Assembly: GCA_036852015.1 (NCBI GenBank)
Contig: JAANDG010000082.1
Span: 297,474-361,473 of the forward strand
DNA from: Pelodera strongyloides
Lineage: Eukaryota > Nematoda > Chromadorea > Rhabditida > Rhabditidae
Direction of reading: 5' to 3'
Length of the DNA: 64,000 nt
In this document: positions 36,273 to 49,000 of the stretch, in pieces
Layout of the letters: every line of letters starts with the position of its first letter
Numbering within the stretch: the stretch's first letter is position 1
Made by a program: the position numbers and the translations under genes
The notes under the pieces: model-generated
The model's input: only the letters and a program-made list of their open reading frames with translations
Databases searched by the model: none
Told to the model about the DNA's origin: nothing

Positions 36273-39200
36273 ATGGCTGACTTTATGCAGCAAATGTCGT
36301 TTCCTGGATATTTCCAACCACAATCACAAAATCATCACCTGCAAAACACAGAAACAAACATGTACAATTCGAGTGCCTATTCGTCAAACTCATCTGACAC
36401 CACTACCACTCAAGAGGAAGCACTAAAACTACCATCAATTACTCCCAAACCGGTAAATTCTTCAGTTATTAAAATACTTTCGCAATCGTATTTTTAGTGT
36501 CGGTACATTCAAACGGGTTGCTGTTTATTTTGTTTATTTGCTAAGTCCTATCATTCATTCACTGGGTGGTGCATCTCCATTTTACTATATATGTGTCTTA
36601 CATCATGGCAAACAATATATAGTAGTGAGGATATTGCATGTTAAGAAATATTTCCAGGAAGCGCCTCCACCTCCTCCGGTCGTGATTTGTCCAACCGAAG
36701 TCGATAGCGTCGCTATTACATTAGAGAAAAACCAACAATGTGCGTGCAAAGATTGCGGAAAGCTGTTCAACTCTGTCTGGTGAGTTTGAGTTCTTCGCTA
36801 AGTGTGTCTGCTAACTTGAGTTCCTCTCTGACTGTGATTCTGGATAACCATATGAAATCCATCTAGGTACCTGAAGCAGCATGCTGTCAAGCATTCGAAC
36901 GATCGTCCATTCAAGTGCAAGTTCTGCTTTAAAACGTACAAGTTCCGCTCGAATCTGTACCAACACAAGTGTCCTGATAGGCAAAGGAGCAGTCAGGCTG
37001 GGTGAGCCAATTCTCAACTAAATGGCTTTCCCCAATTGCATACAACAGAACAGCCTGCTTTTCGGTTCAAAAATTATGGCGTATAAAAATTAAGGGGGAA
37101 GGGGGCAGCATTTTTGTTTGTGTGATACTGTATTCACTGAGTCGTTTCTTTGCGCTAAAAATTATATAATTGATCAGTTCTTGATTCGCGTGCACACTTT
37201 TCCTTTGTTTTATTTGGTAATGTTGAAGCATACGAGTTTCACAAGCAAGACCCAAAATGAGTAAAAAAAATCTTGGCAGTGCATTCACAAGTATTTCTTC
37301 TAAAAAACTGATAATAAGAAAATAGATTCTTGTTCAAAACCGTACTCAACACAAAAATTGATAGGCAATATACAATCTATGTAGATAAGCAACTCAAAAA
37401 TTGCTGCCAAAAAAGATGTTTTAAGGTCACTGGTGTGCAAAGTAAACACGCGTGTCTTGAAATGAGTTTAGTTCTAAACTTCTTAAAGGTCACGTTGATA
37501 AATATGTGTGTTTGCCAGCCGTTTTTATGCCGTAATGTTTCAAATTAGTACATGGTGATGTGAGCAAAAAATGCTTTTTGGTGTATTGGTTTGCAAGTGA
37601 ATACTCAAAATCCCGGACTATGAAAAACTAGGGCACCATCTAAGTGTTGACAATGCCTATTGCTCTAAAAAAAAGTTTTTGCGGTGTAAACTTGCTAGGT
37701 TACCATAAAGCTGTTTTGAAAACCCTTAACGTTTTAACGTTCAGCAGGCGGCTAATGCGTGGCAGCTTGATGGTTTCGCCCAACTCGAGAAAAGTGGCCG
37801 AACAACCAAGTGTAGCTGCAGCAAAACCTCCAACTAATGCCGTTGAAGAGACACAGTGAGTGAACGGATCCACGGACCATTTAAATTGTCGTTATCATAT
37901 CCCATAGAGAAAACAAATGCCTTTAATCCGACAATAGTGTGTTATACAAAATATGCGCAAAATTATTGAAGCAGTTGTAAACGATAGTTTCAGGCAAATC
38001 GCGCTTACATCAGACAATGAAGAGAACGATGTTCCCATTCACTTGGGGCTTCATATTCGCGTGGAAAACGCTAACCTCTGGACGGTATGTGAATCCTGTA
38101 ATGCATGTATTATTATAATTCATCTATCATATATTTATAACGACTCACACGCTACGGTTCTCCTTGTGGATCACGAAAAGCAGTTCAGACCAACAATCAG
38201 TGAATAATTTCAGCCTCCTGAACCTTGTCAGATAGTCGTGGACCCGCCAGCAGAACCGCCCAATTGTATACGCGACCAACAACTCACACGTGAAGAGATT
38301 GACTCCTACATTTCACAGAATAAGGTAAGAACGACAAACCATTTTTCACGTTGTTGAAATTTACATTTTCTTCCCTGGTTGGTAAAAGCGGTACCGATTG
38401 TTTTAGAGCAAACTTTACACATGCCGTAAGTGCCGCCTTATGCTCCCGTCAACAGAAATGATGATGCGTCACGCGGGACTGCACGACTATGAAGATGTGA
38501 GTGTCTTGTTTTCTTTCTTAATTAACTACTTATACAATAGAGAGAGAGAGTCATTGTGATGTTGGGTAATGCTAATTAAGCCTTTTCACCACACTGATTC
38601 ATAAGACATAAGATGTTCGGTTGAATTTCGCAAGTTTAACTTGACCAAACGCAAGCAAGCATCCTATACGAGCTTACAATTTTCGTGAATGTATTTCAAA
38701 TTCCAGATGTACTGCTACAACTGTGCTGCGTGTCCAGAAATGTTCTCCAGTGACAACGATCTAAGAGCTCATGAACAACACCACGATTCAATTGGACCCA
38801 TCTTCACCTGTAATATGTGTTGTGCTTCATTTAGGTAAGTTTACTCCTCTAAGACGTAAACTAGAGAAAGTGAGCTACTTTAAAGTCTCCTAGTCACAAA
38901 AATTGTTCATTTAGAACCAACCTACAGCTGAAACGACATTACAATCGGTGCTCCGCGTGCGTACAGAGCTCGTTCTTTATGGAAAAGCCAGATTTTGTGA
39001 GTGTTTATGTGTATATGTCACAGTGTCATTTCACCTGACATACTCTCTGTTTGGTGCTCTTAAGGAAAATGTCAACGTAGTTTTCGATGTTACATTGTAT
39101 ATACAAGCTAAAACAATCACTTGCAATTATCGCGTAGTAGAGGAGCACGTTGATGATCCTGACTTTTGAATCATTGCCATGCAAACTCTGACTCGCTACC

Positions 39201-41225
39201 AGCAAAGTTTTGAAATTTTTCGATGCGAACAGTTGCTATAATATTTCGCGCGACCTGTTCGTCTTCTCGCATTTCTCATTTTGCTTCCACTTCAAATTGG
39301 ACATATACCTGCTGAAAGAGACAGTAACTTATTCACATACAACAAGCATAAATGGAGAGTTTTATTCAACAACAAAAAAGCTCATGAAATACCTGGACCT
39401 AAATACCTCAATCATTGTTAGTCGTGCCCAAATGTGCAAGTCGCACCAAAATGCGAATTAAAAAACACTGTCCAATTTCCAATACAAAGCATCATCATTA
39501 AAAAAGGAGGAAAAATAAAGAATAATAATTGCAAAAGAATGTTCCTACTTTACATTAATATTTCGCAATGTCTTATTTTTCCAGACTCTCAACACGGCTT
39601 CTCCTCTGGACCCATTCAGTTTTATAACCTCTGCTGGCGACAAACTGCTTACTCCAAGTGTTGAGGAGTTGGCAAATGCCGGGCCAGATTCTGGCATTGG
39701 TTCTGAGGCATCCCCGCATTCTTTCCATGAAGCGCAGAATTCTCCGGATACAGCTCCGCTTCCATCTGAGGAAGAATTAGAAGAAGCTTTATTCGGAAAA
39801 AAACAGGTGAATAATTGAATCTTGAATAATGACACTGGCAAGCTCGTCACTAATCATCACTGAACAGCCCGAACTCATCAGAATACGCTGCACACACAAC
39901 ATATCTGCATAGGGGTGATAACTACTCAAATGTAACATTTTTATGTACGTAGGTAACATAACTCATACATATATTACCATTACTCAAGCCTCGCCACAGG
40001 TTCATATATCTGTGGAGTGCATTGTCCTGAGTGAACAGGCCTGTGACAGCTTTACCACGGTTCTTTGAAAACAACCTTATTATACACAAATTTATACAAG
40101 GGGGGTACCTTGTAGGAAAACCGATGTTTAGTAAATCCCATCGTTTTACAATTTAGATTTATTTAGAAAAAGCTACTGCTATATACAAAAATTGTATTTT
40201 TGAAAAATACAAATAAATTTTTTTCGGACGCTTAGAATACGCGTCGGACGGTCGATTGTAAATACTCGACATACACTGACACTTCTTGTATTCTTATTTT
40301 TGTGAAGCATGGTACATATCTTTAGAAGGATGACGATACTGACTCTGGCTTCCGTTCCCGCCTCAATTCAATGACACAGTCATGCTCACCTGGGTCCTCT
40401 TCCCATATGTCCAACTCCGAACACGGAAGTCCGATGAGGAAACTGTCCCAGACCGCCGAGCAGATCGACTTCTTTGCTGTTTCCACTGTTGAAGGTAGTA
40501 TCCTTTTTTTCGAAAATGCTCTGAAGTGTGGCAAAAATATGTATACAACATTCAAAGTACCTTTCTGTAAGTAAAAGTTGCTTAGATCTTGGCACTGGAT
40601 ATGGATCGGGACAGGCCTATGGACACATGATGGCGGATTCATTCGAACTGGAAAATGGGAGAACTGCCGGTAGGCGCTCGTCAAAAATGAAATGTGCTTA
40701 AATGTTTTCCGAACTAAAAGCAGAACGCAGTATTTCCTCGAGCTGAAGGTTCAAGACGAAAGTATGATGAAACCCAATTTGATCCATCAAAACTGATTTA
40801 GTTGTTTGAAAGAGACGCTATACCTAATGAATATTTCGTTTTCACAAGAATATGTAATAATAGTTACGCGGCTGGCGTATCAGCCACTGTGCTCGTGCAT
40901 AATATTTTCTAGCAATAACTCCATCAGTTTTGATTGTTATGAAACGGCTTTCAGGTTTTCGTTTTCTATGTTTAGATTATTTGATCTTGGATATTTTGAA
41001 ATAATTTCCATCACGTTTTTCTATTGCGACGCATATTGCTATTGATTGGTATGTTGCGCCAAACACCAAGAGGCTGTATCAACAAAAGAGGGAGCAACCC
41101 TCTGCGCTAACAGTTCGAGTAAACACGGCTTTAGGATTGTAGCTAATTCAGGCCTATTCAAGCCTGTATGTTGATGTCATAATGTCTCCTTGTTTGCAGC
41201 TATGAAAGTCAAGATTCGTTGCTAG
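36273..41225 (+). CDS. Zinc-finger protein with five C2H2/C2HC fingers, about 13 exons
   Basis: Probable DNA-binding nuclear regulator, about 500 aa. Exons: 36273-36452, 36658-36779, 36867-37001, 37748-37855, 37994-38084, 38214-38324, 38407-38496, 38707-38834, 38915-38960, 39585-39805, 40326-40494, 40586-40669, 41200-41225. Fingers all have C-x2-C-x12 spacing: F1 Cys90-His110, F2 Cys118-Cys136 (H-x-C end), F3 Cys255-His275, F4 Cys285-His305, F5 Cys314-Cys334 (H-x3-C end). They form a pair with linker SNDRP and a separate trio. The N-terminus is Gln/Ser/Thr-rich and the C-terminal half is acidic and Ser-rich. Oddities: exon 10 ends in phase 2 while exon 11 needs phase 0; exon 4 has a CAGCAG tandem acceptor; the C-terminus is uncertain, because after 41200 another frame stays open to a donor near 41365. 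Family not identified. Confidence 0.75.
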
Positions 41226-41747
41226 TTGGGGTAAAAGCACGAGGCAACCTTATAAGCTTCCGACATAAAACGATGATTATAGGTCTGGTGTCGAAAACGG
41301 GCAAACCATGTGAAGATCGAACGAAGCTGGCTGGTGCTGCAACACTTGGCGACGTCAATTCAACGGTATTATTGTGGAGCTATTACTTTACGGAAGTTGT
41401 GTAGGCAAATTGATTGGGAGCCTTCAACGTAAAGAAACATAAACTTGAAAACGAGCTACTCCTCCTAAACATGCAAAATAACTGTGAAATATGTATGATT
41501 GAATCAGATTCAGTTTTTTTCTTCTTATTAGACCGCGGGTTTCATTCTTGATTATTTTCAGCAAACGGGCCACTTCCAATGTGCAAAATTCAACCAGTGC
41601 GCACCGTAAGTTTTACAAGAGTTTTGCTAATCTTATTATATAAAGGAGAAGAGTTTACTTTTTTGTTTGAAGCCGCGTGTGAACGCAACGAAATCCTTTC
41701 ATAAAGAAAATTTTCTATTCACAATCGAATGAGAACATACAAAATCT

Positions 41748-41831
41748 TTGCCGCTGGCGGGATTCAAACCCACAGCAGCACACAATCTCTCGCTTCACAG
41801 TCCAACGCTCTACCTGTTGAGCTATGCTAGC
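41748..41831 (-). pseudogene. tRNA-derived sequence (degenerate tRNA or SINE head)
   Basis: On the minus strand an A box with a perfect D-arm (TAGCTCAACAGGTAGAGC, 41824-41807) is followed by a B box (GGTTTGAATCC, 41770-41760) with a pairing T-stem. The loop sequence CTGTGAA would give a GTG (His) anticodon. The anticodon stem does not pair and most of the 7-bp acceptor stem is lost, so this is not a working tRNA. It may be the promoter head of a SINE. Confidence 0.6.
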
Positions 41832-42024
41832 TTATCACAAGGATAATCCTCTGCCCTACATACAGCACCTTCAATAGCAAATTTGCATGGTAGCATTAGT
41901 CGAGTGGTGATCCAAACTGATTATTATACGTTTCCACAATCAGAGACGTGTGAATGTGTGGGAGGAGAAAGAGACGACAGTTAACTTTTTAAATTGTAGC
42001 AATCTTTTTTTTAAATAGGGAAAC

Positions 42025-42076
42025 AATCGGCCGAAGGCCGATTCCTCCAGTCGAAGAAGAGCCCGTAGGGCTCTTC
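42025..42076. repeat. Twin perfect hairpins
   Basis: First hairpin: AATCGGCC and GGCCGATT around loop GAA (42025-42043). Second: GAAGAGCCC and GGGCTCTTC around loop GTA (42056-42076). Both are perfect and separated by 12 bases, and the second is further enclosed by CCAG..CTGG. They are G+C-rich in AT-rich surroundings and lie about 200 bp from the tRNA-derived sequence. No U-run follows directly. Confidence 0.85.
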
Positions 42077-43277
42077 GAACGGCTGGTTTCTTATAAAATG
42101 GCTGCATACGCCGCATATTTTTACTCGACCTGGCTTCATTTTCCCCTGCATCGCATATTACTCATTATGGTTAATCGGATGAATTGCCGATTTGTTTCAG
42201 TTCCAAAAGCACTTCCTTCTGTATTGCATACGAATTTCTTATCAATAATGGTGGTAGCGTAATAATCCGGCTCTAACGACATCTAGCATGAAAAAAAAGT
42301 AGAAAGACATATATATATATTCTCGTTGTCGAAATCCACCGATGTTTTCTATTAGCTAGCGTATTAAGTTCGCACTTGAAACTAAATTATCAAAGCTTTA
42401 GAAATATATTCCCAACTAAGCATATCCTGTAAGAACATATTTTCAAGGGTTCAAAGTTCCGAAAGTGCAAGCCGAGCACACAATGTTTCTGTGAAAATGC
42501 GCCTCACACTCACCTCCGCTTTTCTTACACCGTGCAGCCGCAAAACAGCTCTTTCATCTTCCCCCCCACTTGACAAAAACATGCAGCTGGGCGATCACCT
42601 TTGCGAACACAACATTTTTATAACACTCCGCCCTTATCTTCAACACAAGGATACAATTACTCTTTTGTCTCCATATTCTTTTGCGTGTTGGCCACCCCTT
42701 TGATTACAGTGTAGCGTATGAAGTGCTAGCAATCGGCCCATGAACTGCACATCATTTCCTCTATGAATCATTTGAAGGACATTTATGTTCGATAATTGTG
42801 TTGTGTTCCGCCCTGTAACGAATCCTCGAGCACGAGCGTTGGCCTAGATTGATTTCGCGAAAAGTGGTCAAAGATTATGCGATACATTCCACAATCCGGT
42901 CTGATCAAGATGTGCATCCACCTATACATCCTTTAAGATGCAATTTTCTTTCCTAAGCTCCTACATATAATCATAAGCCCGGTAATAGGTGTTTAAATTC
43001 CTTCCGAACACATACATCGCAGTGCCTTAAATCGTTCGTTTATTGTCCCCTATAAAGAGACTTCCCGCTTGTCAGAAACAATTATTTGGATCCCCGGATC
43101 TACGTATATACTTCACTTTTTTTGTGTTGCATCCTACAACCCTCATTGCTGACGGCCACTTACTCAACCATCCCTATATTATTAAAGCCGGTGATCTTCA
43201 TTCCAAAAGCTTATTTCGAATATTCCTCAAGTTATAATTTTATTTTGAATCTTCATTTTAAAGCGGTTTGGCAAATA

Positions 43278-44795
43278 ATGGATCACTTAGATGTGAATCA
43301 CCTCATCCAACAACTCGCAGTGGGAGAGTCTTTACGGAACGAACCCGCAAACAAAAGTGTGAGTATTTCATCAAATCAAAAAAAATGTATTAATTTAGTT
43401 ATGGTTATTTAGCGGAGGTATCGGTTAGCTATCAATTATCAGGAGTTCTGTTTCATTAAAAATTTATTTCAGCCTGAAAAGGACCTTTCTTCGGTGATTC
43501 TTTCTTCTTCAATTTATCAATGCTGCCGCGTGGGTTTATTTGTCGCAATCTTAACTCAAATCGCAAGTTGTTCGGTCATATACTAGTCACATACTGGATA
43601 GTATGTCATCTTTGAATCGACAAAGCTTTATTTCAAACATTTCGTTTCAGATTACAAGTGATGCGGTTTGCTCTTCTGTCTCTTCTTCATAAACCCGATT
43701 TCTATCTGCCTACATTATTATTCGTGTGTTTCCTTGTAGCCGTTTCTAGATATTTTTAGTGATCCCGGTCCATTGTCTTTCAATGACTCGTTCGTGATTT
43801 GCGTGTCATCATCCTCATAACACCACCCATTTCGTTCTTTCAACCACTAACTCACTTACATTGTTTGCTCCGGACAGCCCGGTCTTTTTGCCGTCGGAAA
43901 CCTTCTCTGATCTCCTCAGAGCATCGACTATAATCAGTTGTTATGGACAACAACTCCCAGCAGATGTTCTCACCAATGATATTTTCGGCGACCTTATGAC
44001 TAGCTGATCTACGCAGTCTTTCACAGGTCTCTATGCCTGACCCCCCTAATAACAAGTCTTTCATGATTTTCGTCCTTGATTGTCTCTTTCATTATTTCTA
44101 TCCGATTGTCTAATTTTATAATTGTTGTTAGTCCATCCATTTCTTCCTTAAGAAGTCCGAGTGACTATTAGCGCAACAAAGAATGTACCATATTGAAAAT
44201 GTGTTGGTTTTGTTAGATTTCATCATAGTTTATATTGCATGCCGTTAAAATTTGTGAAGATGATTTCATTTTTTTTTTCGCAGAAATTCTCCTGATGCAG
44301 TATTTTCCTTTACTTTACAGGCGTTAGCCACTGTTCAATCTACGTTACTTTGTCTTTTTTTTGCATTCAACGTGCCAAGCGCAGCTATGGTTGTCTTGTG
44401 CCCTAAAATGTGCCACCGGGACTAAAATAACAATATGATGAACCTAAACCGGTTGCCCATTTGATCACACTTTCTTCGTAACTTATGATCTTAGTGCGTG
44501 CTTGTGCTTATTCATTATTTGATACCCAATCTTTCATTTCATTCGTTAATCTAACTGAGTTGATAGTGTTCTCGCCGTTTAATTTATTAGTTTACCTGTT
44601 CCTACGTATCTCGTTTACCGAGTTTAGTATTTCTGTACGCATTAACTTGTTTCACCGTAAATGATCTTCGTGCCATTTTAGACATCTCCAAATAAATATC
44701 GTGAAAGAAGAGCCAAAAAGGAGTGTGTCTCATCATTATGGAGAGAATATTTGAAAAACTGTGTTACCCCTGAAGATAATAAAGACTGTTTGTGA
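43278..44795 (+). CDS. Tentative small gene of unknown function, three or more exons
   Basis: Candidate exons 43278-43358 (MDHLDVNHLIQQLAVGESLR..), 43473-43493 (PEKDLSS) and 44682-44795 join in phase 0. The last exon reads TSPNKYRERRAKKE, then CVSSLWREYLKNCVTPEDNKDCL and a stop. Total is about 71 aa, with a polar N-terminal helix, a basic stretch and three spaced cysteines. A 15-base in-phase piece (43651-43665) could be another exon. The start follows TTTTAAAG, a possible trans-splice site. There is no signal peptide. The first and last exons are convincing in composition; the link across a 1.2-kb intron is the weak point, and the two could belong to different genes. Confidence 0.4.
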
Positions 44796-45142
44796 AAAGA
44801 GATGTGTTCAGGTCTTCTTGCAAAATCAATGATTGTAGTGCATTGACAGAATATTTTTGTACACTAATTTGTCGTTTTTTTTTACCTTCACACATTAGAG
44901 TAAAAAAATGCGTACTTTTCTGCATTTTATCATGCATGTAATACGGACCATTTCAATACAGTATAGCTTAACATTTTACTCCATAATAATTAAATAAGAT
45001 CGTTCAATTGAGATACATGCACAAGCATTATGAACTGGATGTAGATGAAATATTTCATTTGTGAAAGAAAAGAAAATACATTTAGAATATCAGGACAATT
45101 TATCACTTAATCGTTGATGAAATAGAGCTTCCGCGTTTGTTC
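44796..45142. other. Convergent 3' flanks; nothing seen
   Basis: AT-rich spacer between the ends of the plus-strand tentative gene and the minus-strand small secreted-protein gene. Confidence 0.5.
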
Positions 45143-46088
45143 TCACTGCCATCCAGAACGCTTGAAGAACCGGATGCTTGGCTCAAGACGAGTCCATTTC
45201 TTTTGCAAAGAGTGTGGAGCAATCAGCTGAAAATAAATATGTAATAAAACAGATTCCCCGGAACAATTCGCAAAACGTGTGGATTTCTTTGTAAGGACTG
45301 AACTATAGAATTTCTTCATGCTGTCTACTGGATGCAGGAAATACAGCTGCCAATCTGGTGCGAATAGTGTGACCAAAATCTTAGTTAACTTTAAATATCT
45401 ACTGTTTTTATCGGTTCTACTATTTTCATCTCGAATACTTATTGATCGTTTTGGGATTCATACGCATGACACTATTTAGAGCCGCAGCCAAGTTTCAAAC
45501 GTCAATCATCTATGCAAGACATGTAACTGCTAGCCAGATGGAAGCCGTCAAGCCACCTTTACAGTCCCCAACGTTGAATATTTTACTTTTATTCAATGTG
45601 GAAGCGAATTACTACCCACGTAGAAATATGTTGTATTTCTGGAATTCAGTTTTTTTGTACATTACTTAGCAGTAAATGATGATTCGATGGCGAACAGCAT
45701 ATTTGTTTGTATGCTTAAGCCTTTACAATATCCTATTCATGACCAACTGAAAATACTGACGGAATGAATGTCCACAATACCTGAAAGTCATCCGATTGGA
45801 AACGTGGATCGTCCAACGGTAACACTGAACCATTGCATGGAGACAACAGAGCTGAACATCACTGTTGATAAAACAATGTTCAAACACGATTTAACACCGT
45901 TTTGAGTTTTTTTTTGCGTGAGTTCATCATTGTTTTCTTACACTATATTTACTCGAGCATGAGTCGTTATCATATTTACGCTAAAAGTAAACATTACGCC
46001 TGAACAACAAGTAGACTATTCATGAAGTTGTAGTGATTTTACCTGTAATTAGAAGGGCCAAGCTGAAGAAAATGATCTCGAAGTTCAT
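45143..46088 (-). CDS. Small secreted protein / possible peptide precursor
   Basis: Exons on the minus strand: 46088-46043, 45851-45781 and 45379-45143, all in phase, 117 aa. The ATG lies ten bases after TTTTTTCAG, a strong trans-splice candidate. Residues 1-22 are a signal peptide (MNFEIIFFSLALLITALLSP, then CNGS). The mature part begins VLPLDDPRFQSDDFQ and continues through LFAPDWQLYFLHPVDS. The C-terminus carries dibasic sites (LQKKWTRLEPSIRFFKRSGW, then Gln and the stop), as in neuropeptide precursors. A 72-base piece (45298-45227) has GT..TTTCAG ends, is a multiple of three and has no stop, so it may be an intron; removing it leaves 93 aa. I do not recognise the family. Confidence 0.6.
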
Positions 46089-49000
46089 TCTTATGTTACT
46101 GAAAAAATCTGCATTTATACATAAACACTGGGCTTCAGTCAAGAGACGGCGAAGTTATATAATTCATAGGATTGCAGATTTAAGGACATATTACGGACAT
46201 ATTAAAAATAGTTTTACTTGTAATTCATTTTCGTTTCCTAATAGTGAAAAAAGTACGGCAAGCCTTTGAAAAGAATTTAAAAACAAAACGTTAGTGTATC
46301 TATTAGTATTTATTCAGTGTATTTAATTACAGAGAATTAATGGACTACTGAGATTGCCGAAAGCCTGAACTTGATTGGTTTACGTAGTTTAGTTAGGGAC
46401 AATAGATCAACTGAGGAATTTACAGTGTCAAGAATTCAGTATGAAAAAATAGGGAAAATTCATGAAGTTTAACCTTCATACACTAGAACGTTTCTTATTG
46501 CAAAGACTATAGTCGGTGCGTATGACTTCTCAATTATTAACACTTCGCATTCGTTCCGCCCAATGCTTTTCCATTTACGAGAAAAATGCCGCTGAACATA
46601 GAATGCAACCTTAAACAACTATCAACGCCTACACTATGTTATCACTGCTCCACCAAGACGTCAACGATCAAGATCGTCATGGGAGGATATTTTACGGACA
46701 ATAGAACTATGTACAAATACATATGTGCATTGGCGAAAATATATCAATGAGATCAGACTTTTAGCAAGAAATTACAAACCTATAATATGATCATAGTGTG
46801 CGGTATGGTGCATATTGTCAGGGAGGTAGGAGCTCGTTGCTCATGCAAGTAAAGAAGGATATACAAAGGTGATTCAGAGCAAAGGTCAAAGTGAAGCATC
46901 ATCCCGATTACTATCTTTTGTTCCGTTTTTTTCTGGGATATATTATGGAAACCGTAGCCAAAGCTGTTAATACTCTTGCATTTGCGCTAACGAGAATAAC
47001 TGGCGTGAATTGAGCCCCCCTAAACTTAATGTAACTTCGAATCGCGACCGACAAAATCTAGTGAATCTGAATTATCGTTGAGCAGAATTTTTTTGCTGAG
47101 CTTATTTTACTATATGTTGTTTATTTCAACAAATGGTGTTGTAGACAAATTATCGACCTTTAATATTTATGGATTCAAGTACCATACAATTGACAATTTG
47201 TCAGAATGGAAAGGCTTCTTTCGGAACAATCGTTTATTTATTAGTCTGCGGGTGCTTCGATGATGCTGACATTTAGAAGCAATGTACTACATACAATGGA
47301 AACAAGTATGAGAGAAAAGCTCAACAAGGTGTGAAAAATGTTCACTGGACGACTATTCAACAGTGCATCATATCTTGGTTGGAAAAAAAGCTCACAATAT
47401 ACTGAATAATCATATGCTTAGAAAAGGCTTCACTCCAGCCGCCTACTCTAACAAGCACAACGATGAAATAAAGCACGATTACGATTGGAATCCCGGCTTC
47501 CAATTTCGATGTGCACCTTTGTAGTGTTCGAATTCAAACAAAGACTCATTTTTCCTGCCACGGCTTTTCATTAAAGCGGCAATTTCAGCGGAATCATTTT
47601 AATTAAGCTTACCATATCTCTTTTCGAAAAAATGAAATCCGGACATTTTTCATTGCCACGTCACAGTCTTAATGAGTTTTCGTAAGCCAAAAATGATAGA
47701 TACTTGGTAAAAGCGTACATTTCGGTAAATATTCGTCGGGGGAACAATTTATACTGGAAGGCTCTGGTCGTAAGCAATGGATCAAATACATGTCCGTGGT
47801 TAATTCCTTTGAACCATAATGACTCTTCCCATTGCAAATTAGTTGTATCTTGGTCATGGTCGAAAGGAAACTCAATGAATGTTTTTTTGGCAAATGAAAT
47901 GAATGATGGTATTCATGTTGTATTATAGAGCACTGAGGAAATGTGCGTTGTTCTTAGCAGATTGAACAAATCGAAAGTAGAAGCTTGATTCGATCTATTA
48001 CAAAACTGGAAGGTCAGAAAGCAAACGGCTATATATGCAAACGTTAGCTGTAGACAAATTTGTTGAGCATATTGTACGATTCTAAGCTGGAAATGAAAAA
48101 CATAATGGTTCAGCAAGGCTCTGCTCGTTTGTTTTTTGAATAGCGGATTTTGACCTTGTTCCTTTTTCATATATAATTCCTATTTATTCGATGAACAACA
48201 ATACCACGGATGAAGAGAAAGTAATTGGTATGGAAGGAACGCACATTCAAGGAGCTCAGTGTTTCGCAATGTGTTCAAAGTAGAAAGCGTAAAATACACG
48301 CTGTAGATTGAATTAAGTAATAACTAATAACATAGACAAGGAAGGCGCTCCTATGCTTTTAGCAGTGCAGCACGTGTGTTGAGGAGTGACGAGTGATATA
48401 CATAAATACTTTTCTTGTTCTTAGGGCGAAACATCTCGCGGAACGATGTGTATGATGTGTATTCTGCGTATCTTCCTTATTTACTCTCGGTTGTTTTATT
48501 GACGTGCCCGACCAATAAACTCAATTTGGCATTGTCTATTGTTCTTTTATGCAATTTTACATGCTACTGATGGTACACTTGGTAAAACGGCTTGCGAAAC
48601 AACTGATATGACGATAACTTTTCAGCATTTGTGTGTTGCAACTTCGTGGTCTTACCTTCCTTCGTACATGGAAGAACTATCGCAATACGTCGGAATTTCT
48701 GCTGAAGCTACAAATAACCACAGGACTTGTAGCACGCTAAGCGAGAATGCAAAAAAAAAGATATATCATGATAGAATAAAGAGAAATTACACCACAAATT
48801 ACGCCCCAACAAGTGGGCCTAGTAAATAAAATCAAGCTTACATGGACAGTGCTAACTGTACGTAGTAAATTTATAATTACAAGGAATTAAAATTGCAGGG
48901 AAAATTATACTTCACTAGGCCGAACAAGGTGAGATACGTTATCCGGTTTTGAGTGCTATGTCATCTTGTTTTTACAATCTTTAATATTTGATCATATACT

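Larger units (their letters stand above)
41226..43277. other. Intergenic with tRNA-derived remnant and hairpins
   Basis: The first part may hold alternative 3' exons of the zinc-finger gene: 41562-41605, after a TTTTCAG, reads QTGHFQCAKFNQCA before a GTAAG donor. The rest has a tRNA-like remnant (41748-41831, minus), two strong hairpins (42025-42076) and no recognised gene. Confidence 0.45.

Noticed and set aside
41748..41831. Functional tRNA-His
   Set aside because: Anticodon stem does not pair and most of the acceptor stem is mismatched; only the A and B boxes and the D and T arms persist.
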